12,968 bases of DNA from Candidatus Woesebacteria bacterium (GCA_027327685.1 DAHVYL010000006.1:1-12968), one strand, 5' to 3'; positions 1-6,657 are shown, counted from the stretch's first letter. Program-made: numbers and translations. Notes: generated from the letters alone by a model not told the origin.

Positions 1-519
1 CATTATCAAAACCAGTAGAAATGAGGCGGAAATGTATAAATTCGACTTTGAAAAATCAAGATCCGATGAAAAAAGCTGTCCCCAATTGCTTAAGTTTTTA
101 ACTTCAAGAATGTCGGCCAGTTGGTCAACCGCTAGATGAAGCGAAAAAGCCAAAACTATTCCACGGACCAAGAAAGAGGCGGACGAACTGACAATGAAAA
201 GGGTTAGAATAAAAAATATTATTTGGAAAAGAAAGGTGTGGAAAATTAAACTTTTTCTCTCGTTTCTGGTTTCGTAGAGAAGCGCGATTATTCTTAAAAC
301 TTCCCCTTTTTTAAGAAGAAAGTTTACTCTTTGAGAGGTAAGCTCGTGAGGATTCAAAAAGAGCACATAAATAAGATGATCGATATCCGGCAGAATCGTT
401 CCGATTAGTCCTCCCAGCCAAAACGGCCAATAGGTTAAAGACAAATAATCTCTGAAGATGGAGATTAAAACAAAAAATGAAAACCAAAAAGCAAGGTGGA
501 TAAAAACTTCGCGTCTCAT
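1..519 (-). CDS. YdjM-like/DUF457-type membrane protein, 3' end cut by window edge
   Basis: This reading frame starts at the ATG at 519 and stays open to base 1, giving 173 residues without a stop; the C-terminus lies outside the window. Several hydrophobic segments are visible (about residues 7-22, 30-45, 95-113, 115-130 and 160-173). The polar residues in or near them form a pattern typical of the 'membrane-bound metal-dependent hydrolase' family (YdjM, DUF457): DIDH at 45-48, a His in FHTF at 94, and HLAVD at 128-132. The substrate of this family is unknown to me. It begins 5 bases after the MGMT-type gene, so it is probably the last visible member of that operon. A TACAAT -10-like hexamer sits at 532-537 without a good -35. 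Identification rests on the motif pattern and topology, so the exact family is tentative; that it is a coding gene is fairly certain. Confidence 0.7.
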   Translation of the reverse strand, partial: MRREVFIHLAFWFSFFVLISIFRDYLSLTYWPFWLGGLIGTILPDIDHLIYVLFLNPHELTSQRVNFLLKKGEVLRIIALLYETRNERKSLIFHTFLFQIIFFILTLFIVSSSASFLVRGIVLAFSLHLAVDQLADILEVKNLSNWGQLFSSDLDFSKSNLYISASFLLVLIM

Positions 520-524
520 GGCAG

Positions 525-839
525 TTAGTCAATTGTAGCACAGAGGTGTTTTCCTAAATCGACGTGGGTTTCGTCGATAAAGGTAACTCCTTCCGCAACA
601 AGTCTTCTTTTTTGTTCCCTCCAGCCATCAAAAGCATAGTTTGCGGCGACTTTTCCTTCTTTATTGACAACCCTATGGCAAGAAATCCCGGGATCTTTAT
701 TGCCGTGAAGTGCCCAACCGACTTTTCTGGCATCTTTTGATCCCAAAATTTCGGCGATTTGTCCATAGGTCATGACTTTCCCGGACGGAATTCGTCTGGC
801 TACTTCATAAACCCTTTTAAAAAATCCCTTATTTCTCAT
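525..839 (-). CDS. MGMT-family DNA alkyltransferase domain protein, reactive Cys retained
   Basis: This 104-residue protein consists only of the C-terminal DNA-binding/active-site domain of O6-methylguanine-DNA methyltransferase (Ogt/Ada-C type). It lacks the N-terminal domain of full-length Ogt. Visible family hallmarks are the recognition helix region TYGQIAEILGS (24-34), the arginine finger in ARKVGWALHGN (37-47) and the active-site loop ISCHRVV (52-58). C54 is the expected methyl acceptor, followed by H55 and R56, with VAEGV (E83) as the likely catalytic Glu. Alkyltransferase-like (Atl) proteins of similar size replace the Cys with Trp or Ala. Here the Cys is kept, but the usual Pro before it is Ser. 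The start overlaps the end of the CvpA-CAP gene by 11 bases, implying translational coupling. The family call is firm; whether it is a suicide methyltransferase or a damage sensor recruiting other repair cannot be read from sequence. Confidence 0.9.
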   Translation of the reverse strand: MRNKGFFKRVYEVARRIPSGKVMTYGQIAEILGSKDARKVGWALHGNKDPGISCHRVVNKEGKVAANYAFDGWREQKRRLVAEGVTFIDETHVDLGKHLCATID

Positions 840-1851
840 ATCTAAAAACTAAAAATCTTGAAAGTGTGGCCGTAAAAAAATAGTTCGTAAATACCTGAAC
901 AAAAATCTTTCCGTATATTCCATTATCCACTACCCCAATTCCAACTTTATTAAATTCCGAATTTAGTATGTTAGCTTTATGGCCCGGAGAATTCATTAAT
1001 CCGGTCATTGCAGTTTCTTCGGTTGGCGAAAGTGCCAGGTTCTCTCCAGCTATTTGATAGGCAATCCCTGCGGCGTCAAGCCTTTCCGCGACTGTCTGGC
1101 CCTCTGGGCTATAGTGCGAAAAATAACGTCTTTGCCACATATCCATTGCGTACGCTTCGGCTACCTTTGTAATTTTTGAGTCCCGGCTTAGGGTTCCCAA
1201 GCCGCGACTGGCACGCTCACGGTTCACATCTTCAAACATTTTGGTTTCCGAGGCGGTATCGTAGGTCAGGCGGTCAATTCCGCTTTTGAGTTCAACTGTC
1301 TGGTTACTTTTAGGCTCGATGGTAAAGTATGTCAGAGCATCGTTTATTGCTCCTCCGAAAATCTCACCAACACTCTTTTCTATTCCCGAGGTTTGTTTTA
1401 GTATCAAACTGCCGATTTTACTTTCAATAACGGCTTTTTTAATTTGCGGTTGAACAGGAAGCGTAATGATAGCGGTTAGTACGAACGCAATAAGGACAAG
1501 GGCCTCTCCCAAAGCCGGAATAATCCCCAAAAACTTGTGCAGCTTGCCTAGGCGGATTTTTTTGGGAAGAAGACTAATAAGATAGGTAAAAAGGCGGCTT
1601 AAAACAATTTCCAGAAAAACCGAAGTTATGATAAATCCAAGCGCATTGCCAAAAGACGCAGGCAGATTAAAATTGGATTTAAGAAGATCGGCTGTGAACT
1701 TGTAGGCACGAAGTGAAATAATAAATGATCCCAAAAAAGAAATAAAGTCTACAATAATTCCCCAAAATCCGAAACGCAGAGCCTCGAGTCCATAATAGAC
1801 AAGAACGGAAATGATTACCAAATCAACCCAGTTTCCATCTAGACCGGACAT
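829..1851 (-). CDS. CvpA-like membrane domain fused to a CAP/SCP (YkwD-type) domain
   Basis: This 340-residue protein has two parts. Residues about 8-135 hold four hydrophobic helices (roughly 10-30, 31-50, 66-88 and 108-132) with the look of CvpA, the colicin V production family. A linker of about 60 residues follows, then a CAP domain at about 205-326. CAP hallmarks are FSHYSPEG (H246), AGENLA (E270), NSPGHKANIL (H291) and GIGVV...GKIFVQVFT. These His and Glu residues form the usual CAP cleft. The architecture suggests a membrane-anchored protein displaying the CAP domain outside the cell, a role inferred from topology. Function of bacterial CAP proteins is poorly defined. It starts 29 bases after the small helical gene; a TAAAAT hexamer (1858-1863) lies 6 bases before the ATG, without a recognisable -35. 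An imperfect hairpin (ACCTT/AAGGT) also lies in that gap. Confidence 0.9.
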   Translation of the reverse strand: MSGLDGNWVDLVIISVLVYYGLEALRFGFWGIIVDFISFLGSFIISLRAYKFTADLLKSNFNLPASFGNALGFIITSVFLEIVLSRLFTYLISLLPKKIRLGKLHKFLGIIPALGEALVLIAFVLTAIITLPVQPQIKKAVIESKIGSLILKQTSGIEKSVGEIFGGAINDALTYFTIEPKSNQTVELKSGIDRLTYDTASETKMFEDVNRERASRGLGTLSRDSKITKVAEAYAMDMWQRRYFSHYSPEGQTVAERLDAAGIAYQIAGENLALSPTEETAMTGLMNSPGHKANILNSEFNKVGIGVVDNGIYGKIFVQVFTNYFFTATLSRFLVFRYEK

Positions 1852-1880
1852 GGATATATTTTACCTTAACCCGGCAAGGT

Positions 1881-2165
1881 TTACCTGTTTTTGGGTTCGG
1901 TCTTCTGAGATTTTTTCAATTCGGAGAGCTTCCACATAAACAAGCGCCCCTTTGACTTGGCATTTTGAGCGTCTTTTACAAAACTTCTCGCCCGTTCCAG
2001 AAGTATTCTTGGAGTTTCCTTGGCAAGCTTCATGTAGAGGGATTTATGGGCAAGGTCTCCGAGTTCGACCGCCAGATCGTAGGCATACTTCTGAAATTCA
2101 CGGCTTACATATTTATCTGTGTCCTCTAGTCTGTATTTTTTAACAATGTCTCCAACTTTTTGCAT
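1881..2165 (-). CDS. Small helical protein of unknown function overlapping pth
   Basis: I do not recognise this 94-residue protein. It has no signal peptide or membrane segment and reads as a string of amphipathic helices: an initial basic stretch (VGDIVKKYRLED), a central helical region rich in Leu/Ala (about 20-65) and a very basic tail ending KKSQKTEPKNR. The first in-frame ATG is at 2165, 40 bases inside the end of pth in another frame. No in-frame GTG or TTG is available before the Met at about residue 45, so the long overlap appears genuine. An AAGG motif lies just upstream of the ATG. The basic surface would suit RNA or ribosome binding, and its position between pth and a membrane protein is compatible with a translation-linked role, but that is only a guess. 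The coding assignment itself is supported by length, packing and in-operon placement. Confidence 0.75.
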   Translation of the reverse strand: MQKVGDIVKKYRLEDTDKYVSREFQKYAYDLAVELGDLAHKSLYMKLAKETPRILLERARSFVKDAQNAKSKGRLFMWKLSELKKSQKTEPKNR

Positions 2166-2608
2166 GCTGCCTTAATTACTTTATCCAAAACTGTTCTTTC
2201 TTCATCAGAAAAATTTTGCAAAACATATTCCTCACCCATCGGACGAGAATTCTCCGGCCTGTTATCAATTCCTATTCTTACATGCCAATACTCATCCGTT
2301 CCCAAAGCTTTATCAACCGACTTCAAGCCGTTGTGATCCTTCGGGCCACGGCCAAACTGAATCTTGAATTCTCCCAAGGGAATATCCAAGTCATCATGAA
2401 TAACATATAAATCGAAGTTTTTTATACCGTATTTTGTGTATAAAGATTTAACAAAGCTCCCGGATTCGTTCATAAATACATCTGTCTTCCTTATAACCGC
2501 ATTTGAATACCTCATATCCCGAAGTTTGTTAATCATCAAGTGTCCTACGTTGTGGCGGGTCCTTATATAGCCAACGCCGGGATTTCCCAAACCGATTATT
2601 AATTTCAT
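2126..2608 (-). CDS. pth: Peptidyl-tRNA hydrolase (Pth), shortened
   Basis: Pth cleaves the ester bond of peptidyl-tRNA released from stalled ribosomes, recycling tRNA in the cytosol. The protein starts with KLIIGLGNPG (N9) and TRHNVG (H19, catalytic His), then FMNESG (N47), HDDLD (D72 region) and KDHNGLKS (N93). These correspond to N10, H20, N68, D93 and N114 of the E. coli enzyme. Spacing from N47 to D72 (25) and D72 to N93 (21) equals that of E. coli. The stretch from H19 to N47 is 28 residues instead of 48, so about 20 residues are missing there, and the whole protein is 160 residues against about 190 normally. All catalytic positions are present. Its ATG overlaps the stop of the phosphoribosyltransferase gene as ATGA (2605-2608), a classic coupling arrangement. 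Confidence 0.95.
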   Translation of the reverse strand: MKLIIGLGNPGVGYIRTRHNVGHLMINKLRDMRYSNAVIRKTDVFMNESGSFVKSLYTKYGIKNFDLYVIHDDLDIPLGEFKIQFGRGPKDHNGLKSVDKALGTDEYWHVRIGIDNRPENSRPMGEEYVLQNFSDEERTVLDKVIKAACKKLETLLKNTD

Positions 2609-3177
2609 TGAAGCAATTGTATCACTTCTTCGTCCGTTACCTGAGTAAAATCACGGTAAAATTCGCCAATAGCCATAAATTCAACCGGAGTTTCCAATGC
2701 CACAACTTTATCGGCAATTTTTTCCAATCTTTCAAATTCGGCCTTGGCTACTACCGGAACGGCAACCAAGACTCCTCCTACATTCTTTTTTCTTAAATAG
2801 GATATTGCTGTCTTAATCGTTGTTCCCGTTGCCACCCCATCGTCAACCAGGATAACTTTCTTACGACTGAAATCGACCAATCCGCCGTATTTTTTAATTC
2901 TCTCAAGAACGGTTCTTTCCGCCTTTTTACTCTTTCTGCCCACAAAAAATCCCTCCGGTCCGACTGCTCCAGTTGCCAATTCCGGCTCCGCCGATGTTGA
3001 AACCTTCTTAACAACCAAGGGTACCAGGGGAAGATTCAAAAATTTGGAGATTTCAGACCCTACAACAACTCCGCCACGCGGAATTGCCACAACCAAATCA
3101 CAATCCCTTCCCAAAGAAGAAAGCCTCCGGGCAAGCAACCTGCCCGCCTGGGCTCTGTCTTTAAACACTTCAAACAC
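2605..3177 (-). CDS. Phosphoribosyltransferase-family protein
   Basis: This is a type I PRTase-fold protein. VVAIPRGGVVVG (29-40) precedes PELATGAVG (65-73), and the PRPP-binding loop VILVDDGVATGTT (108-120) is complete, with the two acidic residues before it. The C-terminus (VEFMAIGEFYRDFTQVTDEEV) is typical of the broad 'phosphoribosyltransferase' group related to predicted salvage/repair PRTases; its nucleobase substrate is not deducible. At 190 residues it is somewhat shorter than many relatives. Position 3177 is a GTG only three bases after the previous stop. An in-frame GTG at 3168 (codon 4) sits 8 bases after GGGTG and begins at VFKDRAQAG, matching where relatives usually start; it may be the true start. 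The gene overlaps pth by four bases and follows the DUF4870 gene closely, so all three are likely co-transcribed. Confidence 0.88.
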   Translation of the reverse strand: MFEVFKDRAQAGRLLARRLSSLGRDCDLVVAIPRGGVVVGSEISKFLNLPLVPLVVKKVSTSAEPELATGAVGPEGFFVGRKSKKAERTVLERIKKYGGLVDFSRKKVILVDDGVATGTTIKTAISYLRKKNVGGVLVAVPVVAKAEFERLEKIADKVVALETPVEFMAIGEFYRDFTQVTDEEVIQLLQ

Positions 3178-3180
3178 ACC

Positions 3181-3510
3181 CTATTTTATCTGTTTAAGCA
3201 AATTCCTGGCTATTTTTCCCAGTACAGGTGTCTCCCACTCATCCCCCTGCCATGCTTTATAAATTAACACCAGCCAAAGGATAAACGCAACAATACCAAT
3301 CAGTGCGGACAAAGGGAAAAGTATTATTGTTATCCCAAGAACCCATTGAAGTACGAAAAGAACAACAAACACGACAGTGGATTGCATTGCATGGAATCTT
3401 ACAAAAGGATCTTTACTTGTAACTAAAAAGAATACTCCGGTAATCGGTCCCAAAACATAGGCAAGAGCTCCGGCCACTTCTTTTTTCATTTCTGAACTTT
3501 TTTCTGCCAT
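3181..3510 (-). CDS. DUF4870-type small membrane protein
   Basis: This 109-residue protein has a short polar N-terminus, then an AGALAYVLGPITGVFFLV segment (13-30 region), a loop with FVRFHAMQST (37-46), and two further strongly hydrophobic helices (about 46-62 and 63-84). It ends with a polar tail. The layout, and the PFVRFHAMQS motif directly before helix 2, match DUF4870/Tic20-like proteins, which are common in bacteria and archaea and of unknown molecular role. The start codon is preceded by the best ribosome-binding site in the window, AGGGGGTGA, six bases away. This suggests it heads the operon DUF4870-PRTase-pth-unknown-CvpA/CAP-MGMT-membrane protein. No convincing -10/-35 pair is visible in the 56 bases separating it from the ligase stop. 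Confidence 0.88.
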   Translation of the reverse strand: MAEKSSEMKKEVAGALAYVLGPITGVFFLVTSKDPFVRFHAMQSTVVFVVLFVLQWVLGITIILFPLSALIGIVAFILWLVLIYKAWQGDEWETPVLGKIARNLLKQIK

Positions 3511-3516
3511 TCGTTA

Positions 3517-3525
3517 TCACCCCCT
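3517..3525 (-). promoter_or_regulatory. Strong Shine-Dalgarno site of the DUF4870 gene
   Basis: On the minus strand AGGGGGTGA (continuing into TAAC) ends six bases before the ATG at 3510 and matches the extended anti-Shine-Dalgarno partner AAGGAGGTGAT at nearly every position. It fixes this start. Most other genes in the window lack such a site, so it marks a highly translated operon head. Confidence 0.7.
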
Positions 3526-3566
3526 ATCCTTATCATCTCCATCTTTTCACAGAAATGGCTATCCGG

Positions 3567-5270
3567 TCAACTGGAACTTTTTTGCAAATCAAAAAGGTCG
3601 TGGAGTTCGTCAGCCGTAGTTATATCGGTTGCACTTCTATCATCTCTGAAGCGTACCAAACGGGGAAATCGCAGGGCAAGACCTGCAGTGTGCTTTGGGC
3701 TAATTGTGATTTCATCCGCTGCCAGTTCAACAACAACTTTCGGGGTAACCCAAAAGTCGGGAGCCAGATCTTTACTTACTTCATACTCCTTCGGCTTATT
3801 TTGTGTTTTGAGCCTCTCAAGTCTCTCCCTCAACTCTCGAAATTGTTCGTCGGTCAACCCCGTGCCGACTTTGGTAACTGTTTTAAAGATGTCTCCGTCT
3901 TTTATACCTGCCAAGAACTGCCCAACTCCAAAGCCGACTCTTTTTCCTTTACCTGTCGTGTAACCCATAACCACACAGTCCAGGGTATCGGAGAGTTTCC
4001 CGCGTTTCCCTTCAACCTCTTTCATTTTGACCCAATTCCAACCGGTTCTTCCCGAAACATAGTTCGCACTTACTCTTTTAACCACAACCCCCTCAAGTCC
4101 CATTTTTAAATACTTTTGATGCAGACTCTTTATTACTTCAGGATCGTCTGTAATTGTATTCTCATCTATTCTTAAAAGTTTTCCGCTGACAACGATTTTT
4201 TTAAGTTCTTCACGCCTTTTGAGATAGGGTTCGTTCATCAGACTCCTACCATTAATCAAAAGCATGTCAAAAACCTGGAACTGCAAAGGAATTTCTGAAG
4301 CGTTTTTTTCAATCTCGTACTTTCTTCTTCTCTGAATTGTTTTTTGGAAGTCCAAAAACATTTCGCGCTTGGGATCAACTCCGATTGCCTCCGAATCCAA
4401 TATTGCCTCGTCCGCTTTGATGAACTTGCCGACGTCAAGAAGTTCAGGAAAGGTACCGATGTCAATAGAATTCATATTTCTGGTAAAAATTTTAACAAGA
4501 TTACCTTCCTTTTTGTAATGAATGAAGATTCGAAGCCCGTCAAACTTCGGTTCGACCGAAACTTTACCCATCTTTTTAACCATTTCTGTAGGACTATTGA
4601 GCCTTTGGGCCAGCATGGGAACTACCGGAATCCCGATTTTTGGTTTTACTTTTTGGAGGTTACCTTCTTTAACCAATTTGGCAACATAGCCGATATCCGG
4701 CCTAATGTTATAGGCCCTTTCTATTTCCATCCCAAATTTCCTATCCCCCGCCGCCAAAGCAACCAGTACCGTTTTTTCGGAAAATCCAAGTCTAAGCTTG
4801 CCAACCGGAATTCTGGAGATAAATCTTGCGGAAAGGGCATCGATTTTTCTTAATATCTCCCCCATCTTCTCTATTTTTCTATCCTGGCTTCCGCTTCCAC
4901 CATCCCTGGCAATTTCCACCAACTTTTCATAGACTTCGGCTACCGTTAGACCTTTACCTTTAAACTCCGCTTTCCAGTTAAGTTTCTGGGCCACATTTCC
5001 CAAATCCCCCTTTTGCTTATATAAGCTTCGAACCTCGGTACCATCCCGATTAAAAGCTTCCGCAATAGCTCTTATCATCATTTTCTCGGCCAAATTCAAA
5101 ATTATTCCTTCATAGGCAGGAGCTAAGATTCCTAGGGACAGAAATACCACTTTGTCTATCTCCGAGGCTTCGGCCTCCTTTAACAAATCAGTTAAGATTC
5201 GTGTAATTTCGAGTCTGGAGGAGGTTTTTTCCAGTTTTTCCAGATAGACTGCAAGGCGGTTCAGCTGCAT
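3567..5270 (-). CDS. lig: ATP-dependent DNA ligase, archaeal (LigB/Dnl1) type
   Basis: This 567-residue protein seals nicks using ATP rather than the NAD used by the usual bacterial LigA. It has the full three-domain archaeal layout. The N-terminal DNA-binding domain (about 1-205) has LEKLEKTSSRLEITRIL near its start and GSGSQDRKIEKM at 125-136, as in archaeal enzymes. The adenylation domain (about 210-425) has motif I EPKFDGLR with nucleophile K242, motif III around DSEAIG (292-297), IIIa FQVFDML (331-337), IV LEGVVVKR (392-399) and V WVKMK (413-417). The C-terminal OB domain ends with motif VI, ALRFPRLVRFRDDRS (532-546 region). All catalytic residues appear intact. Length equals archaeal homologues (about 560-600) and exceeds phage minimal ligases. 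It lies downstream of Fic and a small membrane protein but has its own promoter candidate. Archaeal ancestry is likely but unproven here. Confidence 0.97.
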   Translation of the reverse strand: MQLNRLAVYLEKLEKTSSRLEITRILTDLLKEAEASEIDKVVFLSLGILAPAYEGIILNLAEKMMIRAIAEAFNRDGTEVRSLYKQKGDLGNVAQKLNWKAEFKGKGLTVAEVYEKLVEIARDGGSGSQDRKIEKMGEILRKIDALSARFISRIPVGKLRLGFSEKTVLVALAAGDRKFGMEIERAYNIRPDIGYVAKLVKEGNLQKVKPKIGIPVVPMLAQRLNSPTEMVKKMGKVSVEPKFDGLRIFIHYKKEGNLVKIFTRNMNSIDIGTFPELLDVGKFIKADEAILDSEAIGVDPKREMFLDFQKTIQRRRKYEIEKNASEIPLQFQVFDMLLINGRSLMNEPYLKRREELKKIVVSGKLLRIDENTITDDPEVIKSLHQKYLKMGLEGVVVKRVSANYVSGRTGWNWVKMKEVEGKRGKLSDTLDCVVMGYTTGKGKRVGFGVGQFLAGIKDGDIFKTVTKVGTGLTDEQFRELRERLERLKTQNKPKEYEVSKDLAPDFWVTPKVVVELAADEITISPKHTAGLALRFPRLVRFRDDRSATDITTADELHDLFDLQKSSS

Positions 5271-5280
5271 ACTAACTCAA

Positions 5281-5310
5281 ATTATATTGCGTTTGGGGAA
5301 AAAATGATAA
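5281..5310 (-). promoter_or_regulatory. Promoter candidate for the ATP-dependent ligase (leaderless)
   Basis: On the minus strand TTATCA (5305-5310, 4 of 6 to TTGACA) is followed after 18 bases by a perfect TATAAT (5281-5286). The ATG is only 10 bases beyond the -10, so transcription would begin about 4 bases before the start codon, leaving no room for a ribosome-binding site. None is seen. Confidence 0.55.
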
Positions 5311-5325
5311 TTATTTCTATTTAAA

Positions 5326-5535
5326 CTAAAGACCAGCGTTCGTTACTAGAAAGCTTGAGAAGAAAATATAGGCAAAAACGACCAGTCCTATAAACAAAAA
5401 TCCGAAAACTACGGAGATAACTCCGTTTGATTCTTCGTGAACCAGTTTATTTATCCCCTCTCCGACCAAGGTCAGTCCAAAAAGACACGGCACCACCAAA
5501 ATCATATAGAGGACCTGTGGGTCATTGGCTGTCAT
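5326..5535 (-). CDS. Small two-helix membrane protein, unknown function
   Basis: This 69-residue protein is not recognised. It has two hydrophobic segments (about residues 8-25 and 39-63) joined by a short polar loop with GEGINKLVHEESNG, and no Cys-rich or enzymatic motif. An N-terminal polar segment (MTANDPQ) precedes helix 1. The ATG lies 12 bases after the Fic stop codon with no Shine-Dalgarno, and a 14-base perfect palindrome (5539-5552) spans that junction. It sits between Fic and the ligase on the same strand, so it may be co-transcribed with Fic. The coding claim rests on hydrophobic periodicity and compact placement; other frames here are open only antisense. It could equally be a lineage-specific envelope peptide or a toxin-like small protein; nothing favours either. 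Confidence 0.6.
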   Translation of the reverse strand: MTANDPQVLYMILVVPCLFGLTLVGEGINKLVHEESNGVISVVFGFLFIGLVVFAYIFFSSFLVTNAGL

Positions 5536-5538
5536 AAT

Positions 5539-5552
5539 AATAACCGGTTATT
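5539..5552. repeat. 14-base perfect palindrome at the Fic/small membrane protein junction
   Basis: AATAACCGGTTATT is a perfect inverted repeat covering the Fic stop codon and lying just before the small membrane gene. Palindromes this long are expected about once by chance in a window this size, so an operator function is only possible, not supported. Confidence 0.3.
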
Positions 5553-6612
5553 TGTTGGCAATTACATACTTACTGGCCTTTGTACTGCCCTGTTTTTTAA
5601 TAATTCCCTTACTTAAAAGGTCTCTAAGTTCTCTCAAAATCGTATCTTCGGAAACCATAGATAGGACCTTCTTGAGTTCTGCCATTCCGCCGGAGCCCTG
5701 GTCCGAGATATACTCAATAAGTCTCATTTGCCGCTCGGTTAGGGCTACCTGCTCACCAAATTTAACTTTAAGGCGCGAGTCAACCGAAAGCTTCCTGACC
5801 TTGTCTTTTATTTTTTCAAGTTCGGCGGCAACAACTCCGGTAAAGTATTCAAGCCAAGGAGTAATATCGCGGATACCAATATTGGACGACTGCCTATCAA
5901 CCTCCCCCAATGCCTCATAGTAGGCTCCAGGGTCTTCGTCAAAGTGTTCCTCAAGAGAGAAAAACTTTTTGGTATCATAGTTCTCTCTCATCAGAACCAG
6001 AGTTGAGAATGCACGAACCGTTCTGCCGTTCCCTTCAACAAACGGGTGAATTGCAACAAGTATATAATGGGCTATTCCCGAGCGAATTATCGGATGGATT
6101 TCGCGTGCCGATGCATCATTGAGCCATTCAAAAAACTCATCCAAAAGAAACGGGACCTCATGGGATGGGGGTGGTTGGAAAATAACTTTGCCGGTTCCTT
6201 CTTCCTTAATCACCACCTCGGTTGACCTGAATACTCCTATTTTTTCGGGGACGATGATTCTATCTACGGTTACTCTATGGATATCCTTAAGCATTTCAGG
6301 CTCATACCCGCCTCTTTTGACTGCCAACTCGTCTAAAAGTTGCATCACATTTCTGTAGTTTATGACCTCCTGGATATCCCGCGCTCGCCCATAAACTTCG
6401 GCTCCTTCAAGAATTTTTTTGGTTTGATAAAGAGTCAGGTCGTTCCCTTCTATATGTGTTCCATGGTGAATCGTACGCGCAAAAGCATCCGATTGGAATT
6501 GCTTGGCAAACGAAGGGACAAGCGGAGCGTTTACAATGACCTCACGGCTGGCCTCAATTGAACCTATATTTTTTAATATTCTATTACTGACCGTGTATTT
6601 AGGGGAATACAT
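5548..6612 (-). CDS. Fic-family protein with C-terminal winged helix
   Basis: Fic enzymes usually transfer AMP from ATP to hydroxyl groups on target proteins. This 354-residue protein has an N-terminal helical part with THIEGN (52-57), which resembles the auto-inhibitory (S/T)xxxE(G/N) motif. The Fic core follows at about 105-235, with a flap region near 130-150 and the catalytic motif HPFVEGNGRTVR (189-200). H189 is the general base and E193 replaces the more common metal-binding Asp, a tolerated variant. A winged-helix DNA-binding-like domain occupies about 288-350 (LTERQMRLIEYI...ELRDLLSKGIIKK). This Fic_N/Fic/wHTH arrangement is common in stand-alone chromosomal Fic proteins and differs from the toxin-antitoxin FicT/FicA pair. 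No antitoxin gene is beside it. The target is unknown. A TATAAG hexamer 6 bases before the ATG suggests a leaderless start, but the -35 is poor. Confidence 0.95.
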   Translation of the reverse strand: MYSPKYTVSNRILKNIGSIEASREVIVNAPLVPSFAKQFQSDAFARTIHHGTHIEGNDLTLYQTKKILEGAEVYGRARDIQEVINYRNVMQLLDELAVKRGGYEPEMLKDIHRVTVDRIIVPEKIGVFRSTEVVIKEEGTGKVIFQPPPSHEVPFLLDEFFEWLNDASAREIHPIIRSGIAHYILVAIHPFVEGNGRTVRAFSTLVLMRENYDTKKFFSLEEHFDEDPGAYYEALGEVDRQSSNIGIRDITPWLEYFTGVVAAELEKIKDKVRKLSVDSRLKVKFGEQVALTERQMRLIEYISDQGSGGMAELKKVLSMVSEDTILRELRDLLSKGIIKKQGSTKASKYVIANK

Positions 6613-6657
6613 ATCAAGCTTATATTAACGCAGAAATTGCGGAAAATACAAGAGGAA

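Noticed and set aside
311..541. Minus-strand frame of 76 codons at the left end
   Set aside because: It is out of frame with the membrane protein occupying 1-519, which has a coherent YdjM-like motif set. This frame has no recognisable motif and a Cys/Phe-rich random look.
3555..4109. 184-codon plus-strand frame antisense to the ligase
   Set aside because: It lies entirely opposite well-conserved ligase motifs, has no homology I recognise, and ends and begins without a ribosome site. It is a shadow of the ligase's codon pattern, as is the frame at 4344-4853.
5539..5552. Perfect 14-base palindrome as a regulator operator
   Set aside because: About one perfect 14-base palindrome is expected by chance in a window of this size, and no second copy was noticed.
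6613..6657. Hairpin between nnrD and Fic as a terminator
   Set aside because: CGCA/TGCG is only a 4-bp stem and has no following T run on the transcribed strand.
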